This document shows positions 32,676 through 44,355 of a stretch of 64,000 nt of DNA, one piece after another. How positions within the stretch are numbered: the stretch's first letter is position 1; every line of letters starts with the position of its first letter. Source of the stretch: Agapetus fuscipes (lineage: Eukaryota; Arthropoda; Insecta; Trichoptera; Glossosomatidae). Both the position numbers and the translations under genes were made by a program. The notes under the pieces are model-generated. The model had not been told where the DNA came from, searched no databases, and saw nothing but the letters and a program-made list of their open reading frames with translations. The DNA lies in NCBI GenBank assembly GCA_951799405.1, contig OX637332.1:7879001-7943000 (forward strand). The letters run 5' to 3'.

Positions 32676-33443
32676 CAGTGGCGAAGGGTGATTTTTTTCA
32701 GAAGGTAACTCAATGGAGAAAAAGAAAGCCATCGTACTTACATTAAAATTCCATGGGGAAAAATAAAATATTATTTCTAAAAAATAGCTCTACTTTTGCA
32801 ATTTACACTTAAATGAAATAAAAGTGGCTTTGAAATACGCATCTTTAAATTTGCATACAAGACGTGAAATCCTTAGAGATTAAGGAAATCATCAAAAGAG
32901 TGAAAATCTGAAATAAATGTACAATAAAAACTTATTTTATTAATAATTTTAACATTAATAATGGTTAATCTTTCAAAAATATTATATTTTATTAGATATT
33001 CATCAAGTATGTACTTTTATTTTATTCAAAAATATTGTGTATTTCCATAAATATGCAAACTTTTAAGATTTCCCACTCACGGCGCGCGCCTAAACTACAG
33101 AGTAAATCGATGTTATACCGGCTTATCTTGATCATTATTACCGCGAGCCCACACGTCAACCGGCCCCTCTCCGCGCCTCCGACTTGTTCCCCTCTGATAC
33201 CCTAGTCTGTCGGAACTAGAATCTGGTGATCGCATCGGGAATCAAGACTCGGAAGCATACTTTGGGAGTGTTCGTGAGTCTGCAGCTTTATTTTACATGA
33301 TCGAATAAATTTTGCGCGGTTTTAAAAAAAATAGATTGTTAGTTTATTGTTACAAATGAAATAAATTGATTTATACATTACTTTTTGCGTAATTTCAAAA
33401 GGGAAGCCGATGGGAATCGTGTTATCAGTACCCTTCGCCACTG
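32676..33443. mobile_element. hAT-type MITE, 768 bp
   Basis: Ends CAGTGGCGAAGGGT and ACCCTTCGCCACTG. Target duplication of 8 bp with 7 matches (CAAGGCAT at 32668-32675, AAAGGCAT at 33444-33451). There is an internal GC-rich island near 33070-33260 (GGCGCGCGCC) in AT-rich flanks. No transposase frame. Confidence 0.82.
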
Positions 33444-33770
33444 AAAGGCATGTATAGAATGAAATATTTAAAATCAAAGTTTAATTTAGGGATACAAAAA
33501 TCTTTGTTAAATAATATAGCCCATGGTATGTGATGAGAAACATAAAAAATATAGAGATTGAACTTTGCCCATGCAAAGATCTATAAATTTATGGGAAGGT
33601 TGAACTGTCATGTCTAAAGTTTTGGATTGAAAGTTTTTTTTTAAGTAATAAAGAATATCAAAGTTAAAGAAGAAAGTTCAGAAGTTGTCTTAAACAATCT
33701 CGCAAGAAACAGAAATGGTACTATGTTACAATTATAATCGCATTTACTGTAACATTAAATATATTGAATA

Positions 33771-34090
33771 AGAGTTTTAGGCTTACACGGCCGGCTGATG
33801 ATGCTGGAGTGATGTTTTCCGGAATCTGTTGCCGTGATCTGTGGGAGCTGGAGTTTCCGGACGTTTCGCCCATTTCTACGATGGGCTTCTTCAGCGTGAA
33901 GTATTATGATGATGATGATCTTGATGAGAACTGTGATGACAGTTCACATGATCACAGTTCTCATCAAGATCATCATCATCATACTTCAAGCAGAAGAAGC
34001 CCATCGTAGAAATGAGCAAAACGTCCGGAAGCTCTAGCTCCCACAGACCACGGCAACAGATCCCGGAAAACATCACTCCAGCATCATTAA
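33771..34090. repeat. Foldback repeat with hammerhead-like cores, copy 2
   Basis: A near-perfect palindrome of about 150-bp arms meeting near 33948. Left arm, minus strand: CTGAAGA at 33894-33888, stem II GCCCAT/ATGGGC, GAAAC at 33867-33863, GTC. Right arm, plus strand: the core has decayed (CAGAAGA, AAAAC). The ORFs found on both strands here (WELE... and [12 protein letters not shown]...) are translations of the two arms, not proteins. Confidence 0.85.
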
Positions 34091-34227
34091 ATATATTTTT
34101 CAAACACTTTCACATTTATTCTTCCTGCATCATTGCATCATTAAAAATATTTGATTTTACTGGAATGTTGGTTTGTAAGAAAACAAATCTAAAAAAAACA
34201 TATTCCACAAAAATAATTATGATTTAA

Positions 34228-35310
34228 AAACTCTATAAGATCCTTATCCTGAGAATTACTCACTTATTCTATTAGTAATAATATTCACTTTTCTATGCAC
34301 TGTTATAAATAATCTAGTTTTAAATAAACAATAAATATATTTTTATGATAACAATTAATTTTACTATCCACAGCTTACACATCTACAAAAATCTCTACAC
34401 TTGAAATAATACTTTAAATTTTTTTTACACACATTTAACAGTTTCACTAAAAGATAACAAACTTTGAGAATCTTGACCAAATTCATTAATCATATAATAT
34501 CCAACAACAAAAATCATTCAATTCAATTGACTCCGCACAAAATAAATAAATGATCTCCCTGGGTGAACATCACAAGGGTAATAAGTAACAAACTATTTGT
34601 TGACCTTTCCCAGCCGTGTGACGTCACATATTTTCATTTATGGAATTTGTGCACAAATCAATTATCCATGTTGGTAAATTAAAAACAACCAGATAAATTT
34701 TCGTTGTTACTCACTACAAACAAGAGTAAGTAAAAAAAATATCTGACCATATTATTTGGACGTTACATCTGTAAATCTATCTAATATAAATCTATATCCA
34801 AGAAAGTTTGTATGAAAATAAGCCCAAACTAACGTACGAGTATGTAATTGCTCAGTATAGTTGTAAACTCTCTATATCCGTGATCCCTATAACTGAGTTT
34901 GACTGTTTAAATTTTAATAAAAAGAAAAGAAAAACAAAATAATAAAGGAGAATCTGTAAAAATATGATAATTTTGAGTTTTATCACACAATAAAATGGCA
35001 CACAAATGAGCTGCCATTATTAAAATAAATAAAACTTGTCAATCAATTTCAATAACAAAATAATTTAACTTTTCAATACATTGAACCGTAGACATTTTGT
35101 AATACAAGAAAGGTAAATTTCATCAATATTAATGCCCGATTTCACCAACAACTCCTAAACCCTTAGTAGTATTTCAATCACTGCTAAAATATTTTATCAG
35201 GACAAATGCACACACAAAATACAAAAATAATGGTCTGGCAACTCAAAAAGGAAGACTCAAATACATAAGATTTAATTTTGGACTCCAATTATTTTATTAA
35301 GAACCTCTTA
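34228..35310. other. Downstream flank of GALNT, no other gene
   Basis: AT-rich DNA downstream of the minus-strand GALNT gene; may include its 3' UTR. No feature recognised. Confidence 0.4.
35293..35298 (-). terminator. Candidate polyadenylation signal of GALNT
   Basis: AATAAA on the minus strand about 136 nt past the stop codon. AT-rich context gives many chance matches. Confidence 0.25.
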
Positions 35311-35316
35311 AAACTT

Positions 35317-35416
35317 AAGATTTGTTTGTGAAATCGGACATTAGACACACAAATCAATAAATATTTTAAGATTTGTTTGTGAAATCGGACATTAGACACA
35401 CAAATCAATAAATATT
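35317..35416. repeat. 51-bp tandem duplication
   Basis: Two nearly identical units beginning AAGATTTGTTTGTGAAATCG, at 35317 and 35368. It lies just downstream of the GALNT stop codon, in the likely 3' UTR. Confidence 0.85.
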
Positions 35417-35433
35417 CTAAGACTACTTTGTGA

Positions 35434-38400
35434 TTAGCTTCTCAAGAAATCCCAGGAACTATAGGTTTGACCAGAGCAGATCTTCATGATGACTGGAGAG
35501 CCACGTAGTTTTTCATTTACAGCAAGACAAGTGCCGGCTGCAGCGTTGTAAATCGGAGATCCATTCTAGAAAAAAAAGTACGGGAAATGATGTATAATAA
35601 TATTTCACAGCGACATCCCAAATAAAGTTCTTAGAATGACCACGTATAGAAAATTGCGAGATCCCATCTGCAATGACCACATATGAAAAACTTGAGAAAT
35701 AGAGGACAAAGTTAGATGGAGTGGATGCATGAGGCAATTTTGGAAAAAGTATGAAAATGAGAAAGCACGAAAGCACACTTCATAGCTAATGATACTCCGA
35801 TCAATCAACGCCCAGAAAAGACTGCTAATAAAGTAGAAAGATAGCTGGACATCCTTATCTAATGATCCATGAGCCCACACCAAGTTTCTTGTTTAGGGAA
35901 ATTGAAACAAATGCATTATTGAAATGGAATAATCTCCATTTGTAAGTCATTTTTATGATTAAATATTTTACTAAAATCTCTTAAAAACATTGGGGTCCCC
36001 ACATTTAAACCAGGGAATAAAAATTGGCATCACGAGTTGATAGGGACTTGTAATTGGTTGAAAGGTTTCTAAAAATCTTATTTCCAAATTTTAAAGATCC
36101 AAGGTTTTACAATATCTACTTCTAGAAAACAGAGCTAACAAAGGCAACCTCATTGTTAGAAAATTTTCAAAGTGTACGTACTCGGGATTTGTGGTGCCAT
36201 TCTTGAGTGCCGGCCATTTCATGACACTTTCCTAGGATGGCTGAATTTCCTGCGCCTGAAGCTACTTCCAGGCAAAGCATCTTACCCAGCACCAATTCAT
36301 TCAGCACAGTTTCGTACCACATCTGTAACAAAATACAATGTTTTACAATGTATGCTACTTTTGAAAAGAAAGTTTTTTTTACAAAAAGTCAATAGAGAAC
36401 AGATCATGAAAAATGATAATACATACCTGATTTGCTGTTCTAATGCAGGTGGCAAGTATCAAGCTTCCTCCTTTTGTTTTTATATCTTTGGCGGCTTGAA
36501 TACACAGGCTGCTGTTTGTGAGTCGAAGCTGATAGCTGTCCGTGTAATCCCTTTTTCTGAAAAAATAAAAGAGAGCTTTGACAATCTAAAATTTCAAATT
36601 AGTTACAAGTAAAGCAATTCAAATTGATGAAAAAAAAGTAACCAGAAACTTTCATAGCTTTAAAATATCTAAGAGTGAACTGGGGTGTAGGGAAGCTATT
36701 TACTGCGGCCCAAGACTTTAGAGACAAAAAAAAGTTTCTTAAAAAAAATAATCATATTTAAGCAAAAACGCCACGGTACATCTACCTTATTAGCTTTTCT
36801 ATAATATGAAAGCACCGGAGCAAAGGTTGTTTTTTTTATACGTCTAAGAACACATGGAAAACAATACCAACCTGTCCTCTTTTGTCTTCATATCATAAAA
36901 AAACTAATAAATTAGAATGGACAGTGAAACCCCGCAGCACATATGATCTAGGATGTACATTCATTTGAAGTTTTTTGTAAATTGATTTAAACATACCAAT
37001 AGGCACATTAAAGTTAGGTATACTTACAGGCTGTAGGTGCACCTATATAGATTGTAAGCTGAGTAAAAGATGAAGATAAAAGTATAATTTTTACCTGGAA
37101 TGCCAAGGCTGGTATTTATTCCTCTCCGGATCTGAGAGTGCGTTCAGTTTCTGCTTAACGCGAGACTCATTATCTGTGTCCAGAATAAGTTCTGGATACA
37201 CATTGTCCAAGTACCATTGGAAAGACTTGCAGTCCAGTTGCTTTCTCAAAGCTACACGCTCAGCTATATCACCATAGTTCACCGATGCCGCGTTTGGCAA
37301 CTTTTTCAAAAAGTTATCCTGAAAAATTATTGAGTCAGTTTGAATATTTTGACCTCTCAAAAACACATGTATGACATCTAGAAACATAAAATAAGTGTTA
37401 AAGTTTTAATTTCTTCCAAAAATTTATATTTTATAACATTTATTATGTCATCACTGCAAAAGTTATTGAATCCGTACTTTATGTTTAGGATATTTGTCAG
37501 TAGCATCAATTACTAACTCTTAACATTAATTGAGACATTTTAACCGAAAACTGGCTCAAAAAGAACACTGAGAAACTCATTATAGTTTTTAAAATACAGT
37601 TTATACAATCTACAATCTAAGTTGCAAAGATATATTACATTTAAGATACATATTAAATGCATTCCCACAAGCAAAAGCGCCCCACAAAAAAACTTTTGCC
37701 GACCTTCCCTGAAACAGGGGTGATATTGGCAACCGCAAAGTGAACCATTTTTTGTGATCAGCCTCATACCAACCTATAAGTCAAAGGATATAGATAAAGA
37801 TAGAAAAATATAGTGTTACAAATGACCATTGGATATACCAAAGGTAGGTATTTTCAATTGTAATCTGTGAAATGTGGAAGTAAAACAAACTTCTCAAGAC
37901 TTCAATGCTGATTTTCGGTCATTAAGACAAAATACACTCACCACATATTCGTCCATCCAGACATGAGCCAGGCGCAGTGAGTTGTGCAACATTGAATCGG
38001 ATCCATCTGGGGATCCATAAGGTCTGCGTTTTCTGAAAACATGGCCTACTCTGCTGCAAGGCAAGATTTCAAGCTGACCCCCACACATCCATATCTAAAA
38101 CAAAATAAAATTCACGTTAATGAGATAAATAATGAAGTGGGAACAAATTTGAAATTTCTCTAGGTGTGTAGACTTGAACACAGGTCCAGATAAACATGGT
38201 CATCAAGAATAAAAAAAAAATGTAGATCACAATTTTTCTTATAACTCGGCTGAGTGATGTCATATTTTTTCCTGGCAGTTTTGTGCCAACCCCATTTATA
38301 TTACCAAAAATCTAAAAAAGGCAATATTTTGTTATTGAATGCTAAGGACCAAAGTTGTGACCAAGTGTGATGTTTGCCTGCCAAGTAAAAGATCTGAATT

Positions 38401-41400
38401 ATAATGTGCCGAGTCCATTGACATAATCGAATGGCTCTTGTTTTGTTTTCAAAAGGGATTTGAGTAAATCTAGCCAATCAATTACGACCTTTAACTAATG
38501 GATTCACAATGATAGTAAAGTCCTACGTAAAAGGTTATGGAACCATATTATGAAGACATACCCTGAAGGACATTTCAATATTTTCTCCTCCCCAGGTGTC
38601 CATGGCAGAATCATACTTGCCCATGACATTAAAATACTCTCGGTAAATGGCAAACAATCCACCAGCCATTGTAGGCGTTTTGATTGGTTTGATAAAATCT
38701 TCATTCTCTAAAACAAGAAAATATTTACATGGAATTATCATACAGAATATAGAATTGCAGAAAAGAAATGTCATTTCACACTTTTATCTGAAGCTATCAA
38801 TTTCAGACAATGTCTCAAACCGTAATCCCTATTTAATCATGAGAAATATATCAGACTGCACATTTTAAAATTCTTGTCACCATTTGTTTCTAGAAAAACA
38901 AAGCTCAAAGGAGGACATGAGTCTTAATAATACTTGAATCTTGGCACGTCAAAAGTTTTTAAATTGGTATCTAATTAAAAGATGAAATAGGCTAATATTA
39001 TAGCAAAACCTCAGCAGCAGAATAATCTTAGTATCCAATGTAGAACAATTCTATCAAACATTCTTTTTAATTCTACTGTCAACTAACCGGCTCAGCAATA
39101 TACATAATTCCAGCATCTTCAGTATAACTTTATAAATATTTCGTTTGAAATTAAAGAAATATTCAACCTACACAAAACATCATTGAGACAACGAAGAGAT
39201 TTGTATACAATCTTTTTGAATCACAAAGTTCAATAATTTTATAGGAAGAATAATACAATGAAATATTGACTAACCCTTCAGTGCTCCTTTTGGCAAGTTG
39301 TCCCATTTAAAATGCAGTCCCCAATTAAAGCCACCTCGGACAAGGGGACTAGCTCGGTAGCCAAAAGTGTCTGCATTGATGACATCAATAATTGGCACCG
39401 CAACCCTCGCAGACCACGATCTCCCAGGAGCGTCAGACACATCCTCAGCCAAACGGGACACCAAGGGTTCCAGCCATTGAGTGTTGACCTCAATATGAGA
39501 GTCCAAGAACACCAGAATCTGGAACAATCATGAGGACAATGGGAAATGTCATAAGTGAAACCAGTTAGTTTTTAAATTTACCTTAATAAATAATTAAACT
39601 TAAATTGTAGCGCTGTACGCGTTGTATAATATATCATGTAAATTCCCCGCCATTCGTTAAAAAAAGTTTGTCGGTGTTATGGCAGAGTGGGCCATGAGGC
39701 TGATCTTTTTAGCGTATTTGGAATAGAATAATGTTGGTTCGATCCCCGCTTGGGTCACTTGACTTTAACTTTGACCCTGGTTCAACAGATGTTATTGGGT
39801 AATTATTAATTAATAATTCATTAATATAAACAATAATGAATTATTAATTGATGATATTGATACCTGTTTCTGGTCAGGTAGAATAGGTTGGTGAATTGCA
39901 TTCCTCTTCACAAATCTATTAAAAAAAAAAAAAAGTATGCAAGATACAACAGCATCCCTAGTGAGTGATTTGGTTTTCTTGTATTTTTTCTATTTATGCA
40001 ACAGTGGTGTATTTGGGTAATGTTTAATAATAGGGATACTGCTTTCAAACGCTGCTACACTTAAAATTCCTTGAACCTTTCAATCCATAGGAAAGTAATA
40101 AACATTCTTACAACTTCTTTTTTTAATTCAATTGGAAGAACAAAGTTTTAATTCACTTTTATTTTATTTTTTGCTCAAACATTTTCGCCTAATAAGGCAT
40201 CTTCAGGAGCATAATTGTTACTTAACTGTACTGTACTGTTAACTGTACTGTCAGGTAAAAATTATGCTCCTGAAGATGCCTTATTACATGTGTAAGTTCG
40301 CGCTTACAAATGCTGATTGTGTGCTTAGAAATTAAAATCCAAAACTCAAATGAACATAAGCCGAATGCAACTTTTGCAAAGTGAACCATTTTTTATAGTA
40401 TGGGTGGTCAGCCTCATACCAACCTATAATTTAAGGATAATGCTTTATTTAATCATGTGAAACAATGATAATAGATTCACATTTACCTCTCCTTTACAAG
40501 CTTCAGCTCCAAATAATCTTGCTCGAATCAGCCCTTCGCGCTTGGAAGTTTTCAAGAGATGCAAATCAGGAATCATGTCTTCGGAATGAAGATACTCTTT
40601 CTTCAGATCCTCAGTGGTGTTCCTTATGAATTCAGCCACATTTTCATGAAGGCCATCTATGGTGCTATAGTCGTCAACTAGGATGATTTCTCTCAGTATT
40701 TTGTGTGGTGTTCGATTTAGAATTGAAACAATGGATCTTTTCAACGTTTGCAGATGCTCGTTGAAGAAGCAAATCACAATGGAGGTTCTGGGAAGATCAT
40801 CTGGATACTGATTAGCCAAGCATCTGAAATGTTTGCAAATTTTGTACAAACTTCATATAACGCAACTTATAAGTTGCTGGAGTGATGTTTTCCGGGATCT
40901 GTTGCCGTGGTCTGTGGGAGCTGGAGCTTCCGGACGTTTCGCCCATTTCTACGATGGGCTTCTTCAGCGTGAAGTATGATGATGAAGATGATCTTGCTGA
41001 GAACTGTGACACACTTGCATCACAGTTCTCATCAAGATCATCTTCATCATCATACTTCACGCTGAAGAAGCCCATCGTAGAAATGGGCGAAACGTCCGGA
41101 AGCTCCAGCTCCCACAGACCACGGCAACAGATCCCGGAAAACATCACTCCAGCATCATCAGCCGGCCGTGTAAGCCTAAAACTCTTAGACTTAAAAGTTA
41201 TAGGTAATGTAGCACTTTTACCATTGAAAGCTAAATGTGTATTGTATCAAACTTTTTTTTATTAATTTTTAAAATACAGTTCTATTTTAACCCACATTTT
41301 GCTATAATTTTTTTAAAGTTTTTGCGTTTACGGAGTGAAAATTCATTTTTAAATATCAATTGAAAATAACATTTTATGAAACACATATTTTAATTTTCTC

Positions 41401-43608
41401 AGTTTGTTTGAATTAAATTGCCTAAGCGGTATCCAAGCGCTAGTCAAAGTTAGCCTCTGAAGTTTGACGGACAAAGTCCGATAGCGCTTCAGCGCTTTAA
41501 CTCAAATAAACTGTGAAAATAACGCTATGTGCTTCATTACGCCAAGATGGAAAAACAAAGGTGTAACTTCTGTCTTTAGTATTGATAGTTTTCACAAGCT
41601 CTATAGAGAAGACAAAAAAACAGAGCATAGTGTTGTTACTTACAAAGCGTGCCTTGTATCTGGGAGTGGTCTATCAAGAGGTATACGTTGCGATGCCACA
41701 ACATTGAAAGCATAGAGCATGTAGCCTTCATCTCGGAGCTTTTTATCTTCTGGGGTCTTGATCATTCCAAAGTCATCATCTGGAATTATATTAAATGAAT
41801 CAAAATTAATCCAACGTTTCATCAGGATAAAAAAAAAGTATGTGGGGAGGAGGTATGGGGCAGGTGAAATTGTGATAGGTAAATAGAGTAAAAACATACC
41901 TATTTTAATAGGACTGCCACCAGTAGATTGAATTTTCTTGTTTAATTTCTCCAATAAAAACTGCTTGAAATTCTTCTCCTCACTCCATTTTTTATGCTTG
42001 GAAGACATATAATTTTTTTCAACTGGCAATTTTCCATTGTAAGCTGAAAATAATAAAAATTGAATACCTCTTTATTTTTACAAATGTATTATTTAAAAAG
42101 TTCATTATTTAGGGTCAATGTAATACCAAGCTGTTCAACAGAGTTTTTGTGATGATATTTTGGAAACTTGTTTGAGGCAGCATTCCCAGGATCTATCTCA
42201 GCATTCAATGCGCTGGACACACTTTCTTGGAGATTTTCAGAACCTGCAAATTGATAGAATATAAAATTCAATAAATCTTTTAAAGAGAAAATAACACCTC
42301 CAGCATTAGTAAATATACAATTATGAAATATAGAAATGACTAGATAATTTTATAGTCTTGTCTTGTCTTGTATCCTGCCGCCTTTCCTCTAGGGGTGGCC
42401 AGTACCTCCACACAAGTGCCTCCACTTGACTCTGTCCTTGCATACTTCTTTCATCTCATCTAATTTCATCACTCTTTTCATGCATGCTCTTCTCTTGTTT
42501 CCACTCTGTAGATTCCATTCATTCGCAATCTCATTTATCTGATCAATCCATTGTTTCCTAAATCTTCCCCTTCCACGCTTACCTGTTACATTCCCTTTAT
42601 ACACTCTTTTTGTCAGTCGGTCTTCATTCATCCTTTCAATATGTCCAAACCATCGCATCACACTTCTTTGAACTTTCACTTTCACGCTTTCTTTTACTCC
42701 GCATTCATTTAGAACCCATTCGTTTCTCACTCTATCTTTCAGTGTTAGTACTTCTTTAAAAAAAGGTATAACTCTATGCATTACTCTTAAACTGCCAAAC
42801 AACATGTTTAATTGATCATAGATTTTGTAATAACAATACATACATAGTTTATATTGAGGCAAGATATCAAAGTATCTGAAACTTGATTACTTCTGTTATT
42901 TATAATATTTGTATGATTGTAAATGTTGCTTTTAATGAACTTGACACAAAGTCCACAAACAAAATTGTGACGTCACAGGACCAGAAGCGCTATTCTGGTA
43001 AATTCCTTAGAAGATAGACAAGGTAGTGTTTTTTTTCTTTTTAAATATATTTGTGGAAAGGAATGCAATCTACCAACCTATTTTGCCTGGCCAGTTGTCT
43101 TCATGCAAAAGCAGAAGCTTGTGTGCATGCAACGGCATCTGTTGTGCAAAACAAGATGTACTGTGATTTTTTATTTATGGAGTTCTTTTGCAAGCACTAG
43201 CAAGCTCCGATTTGGATTGGCATCCAAAGTGTAAGGAATTAAGCAGAATAGCGCTTCAGGTCGCTAGAGGACAAGCAAACAAATATTTTTAATTGGTTTT
43301 TAAGGATCACTCACATGAGATATGACGTTGGCCTGCTATGAAAAAAAACTGTCAGCCAATTTCTGTTATGTCATTATGAAATGTCATTATGTAACCTTTT
43401 AATTTTTCTCTCAGAATCTAAGTTATGAAGATATATGGAAAGTTGATGGTTACTCTCACAGCATTTGTTTGAGATTTTAACAAAATATTCATTATTGCAA
43501 ACCTTGAGGTGCTGAATTGGTAAGTAGCCAGTATAGATATAAAGAGGTAGCCCAGGTCAACGATGCACATATGATGCCACGGATGAATGCTTTCTGCCCT
43601 GTCGCCAT
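35434..43608 (-). CDS. Polypeptide N-acetylgalactosaminyltransferase, GALNT11/pgant35A-like
   Basis: Twelve coding exons, complement(join(35434..35565, 36182..36322, 36427..36556, 37095..37318, 37942..38094, 38562..38707, 39275..39518, 40487..40823, 41644..41779, 41900..42043, 42127..42243, 43503..43608)). All introns are GT-AG and every junction keeps frame; 669 aa. It adds the first GalNAc to Ser/Thr of mucin-type glycoproteins in the Golgi. N terminus: type II membrane anchor (residues ~9-30). Catalytic domain: [11 protein letters not shown] and [10 protein letters not shown] in exon 5; metal-binding DSH at 286-288; [17 protein letters not shown] at 400-404; VGH with H428; KRRPYGSP. C-terminal ricin-type lectin domain: ~540-669 with QEW. 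Motif order and the [22 protein letters not shown] wording point to the GALNT11 group. Repeats fill several introns. Intact. Confidence 0.93.
37607..37790 (-). repeat. R235 repeat copy in a GALNT intron
   Basis: CAATCTACAATCTAAGTTGC at the left, CCGACCTTCCCTGAAACAGG in the middle, CATACCAACCTATAAGTCAA at the right. An internal deletion removes the GTAAG...GCGAAC part. Confidence 0.75.
39664..39930 (+). mobile_element. SINE2 copy in a GALNT intron
   Basis: tRNA-like head with an A-box-like TGGCAGAGTGGGCC and a B box GGTTCGATCCCCGC (Leu/Ser-type layout), then ACCCTGGTTCAACAGATG, an ATTAAT palindromic stretch, GTTTCTGGTCAGG, and GGTTGGTGAATTGCATTCC with an A tail at 39917-39932. Confidence 0.8.
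40173..40210 (-). ncRNA. Hammerhead-ribozyme-like motif (minus strand)
   Basis: Read on the minus strand: GCTC (stem I), CTGAAGA (40206-40200), one extra T, stem II GCCT/AGGC with loop TATT, GAAAA (40086-type core element at 40086 is absent; the actual position is 40186-40182), TG, TTT, then GAGC pairing with GCTC. It fits a CUGANGA-stem II-GAAA hammerhead with a two-pair stem III (AA/TT). Deviations: an extra nucleotide after A9 and an A instead of C after GAAA. The right half of the surrounding palindrome carries the same start at 40266-40286 but is cut off by the R235 repeat. Activity untested. Confidence 0.4.
40173..40286. repeat. Foldback fragment joined to R235
   Basis: Inverted pair TAATAAGGCATCTTCAGGAG and its complement, flanking a spacer with CTGTACTGTACTGTTAACTG. 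The right arm stops at 40286 where R235 sequence begins. Confidence 0.8.
40287..40437 (-). repeat. R235 repeat copy, partial
   Basis: CATGTGTAAGTTCGCGCTTA, CTCAAATGAACATAAGCC, AAAGTGAACCATTTTTTATA, GTCAGCCTCATACCAACC. The central CCTGTTTCAGGG block is deleted. Lies in a GALNT intron. Confidence 0.75.
40926..40973 (-). ncRNA. Hammerhead-ribozyme-like motif, minus arm of copy 3
   Basis: Sequence identical to the plus-arm motif at 41055-41102, on the opposite strand because the element is a palindrome. In a full-length transcript the two arms would pair with each other and mask both cores. Confidence 0.35.
41055..41102 (+). ncRNA. Hammerhead-ribozyme-like motif, plus arm of copy 3
   Basis: CTTC-A-CG (41055-41061), CTGAAGA (41062-41068), extra A, stem II GCCCAT/ATGGGC, GAAAC (41089-41093), GTC (41094-41096), then CGGAAG pairing with CTTC-CG around one bulged A. 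Stem III would be only ACGT, self-complementary, as in hammerheads thought to work as dimers. A mirror copy on the minus strand lies at 40926-40973 (CTGAAGA at 40967-40961, GAAAC at 40940-40936). Inference; no activity data. Confidence 0.4.
42385..42865 (-). pseudogene. LINE C-terminal fragment in GALNT intron
   Basis: A 157-codon open minus-strand frame with [35 protein letters not shown] and [12 protein letters not shown], the C-terminal part of a non-LTR ORF2. The same family is seen at 59930-60277 and in short form at 13540 and 44240. Upstream RT is absent. Same strand as GALNT, in its first coding intron. Confidence 0.7.
42976..43272. mobile_element. MITE-like inverted-repeat element
   Basis: Left GACCAGAAGCGCTATTCTGG and right inverted CAGAATAGCGCTTCAGGTC, continuing into AATTCCTTA on both sides. 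It contains a SINE2 3' fragment at 43030-43095 (GGAATGCAATCTACCAACC). No clean duplication identified. Confidence 0.55.
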
Positions 43609-43888
43609 TTCTAAAGAGAGAAAAATACAAATAAAACATGAACCAGAACTAACTGTTCAGAAGAAAATACATTTTATGAAATTTAAATTATTAAAGATAT
43701 ATACAACTGGTATTTGATACTGAAAAACTAATTCATGGGTCTTCTGAACAAATAATCTGTACCCCGAGTAAACAACATTGCCTTTATACTGCACCATTAC
43801 CTTAAATGTGTAAACGGAAAAAATATGTGGAAGATACAATTGCATCTCTAGTGAATATTTAGTTTTCACAAAAAAAAAATCTATTGAC

Positions 43889-44148
43889 ACTATAATCTAT
43901 ATAATCTATAATCTAAGCTGCAAGGATATGTAAGCATTTAAGGCTCACATGAAATGCATGCCTACAGACAGGCACATGTAGGTTCGCGCCTACACATTCT
44001 GCATGTGTGCATACAAATAAAGAAAACCTCACATGGACATAAACCTTGCAACTCCTGCCGCCGTTCCCTGAACCGGGGTGGCATTGGCAAAAGTGAATCG
44101 ATTTTTACAGCACGGGTGGTCAGCCTCGTACCAACCTATCAGTCAAGG
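43889..44148 (-). repeat. R235 repeat copy, full-length
   Basis: Starts in short CTATAAT repeats, AATCTAAGCTGCAAGGATAT, contains TGCCGCCGTTCCCTGAACCG, and ends GTACCAACCTATCAGTCAAG. Good reference copy. Confidence 0.85.
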
Positions 44149-44239
44149 AGCACAAAAAATTATAAATGATTTACAGAAATTCATAATGAGACCAATTACT
44201 AATTAAAATTAAAATAAAGTAAAATTAAACTTAATATTA

Positions 44240-44355
44240 CACTTAGAATTAATGCCCTAGCCGCCATTGTTGCAAATCAACCGCCATTCCTTTCGGTCCT
44301 TACATACTTCTTTCATTTCATTCAGTCATAATCTTTTTCATGCACTATCTCCTTT
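44240..44355 (-). pseudogene. LINE C-terminal fragment, short
   Basis: Matches the start of the region at 42400-42500 (CTTACATACTTCTTTCATTT, TTTTTCATGCA...CTTTTGTT). About 115 bp of the same LINE family. Confidence 0.5.

Larger units (their letters stand above)
40870..41192. repeat. Foldback repeat with hammerhead-like cores, copy 3 (best preserved)
   Basis: Arms 40872-41010 and 41020-41158 are almost exact inverted copies; the right side continues into CAGCCGGCCGTGTAAGCC. The cores are intact on both strands. It lies in the GALNT intron before exon 40487-40823, about 50 bp from that exon's splice acceptor. The overlapping long ORFs on both strands are arm translations. Confidence 0.9.

Noticed and set aside
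33764..34227. ORFs on both strands with repeated WELE and [12 protein letters not shown] motifs, also at 40812-41265
   Set aside because: Both strands of a palindrome translate to the same two peptides; these are foldback arms, not proteins.
36172..36612. 146-aa plus-strand ORF
   Set aside because: Shadow of GALNT lectin exons 36182-36322 and 36427-36556 on the other strand, running through intron.
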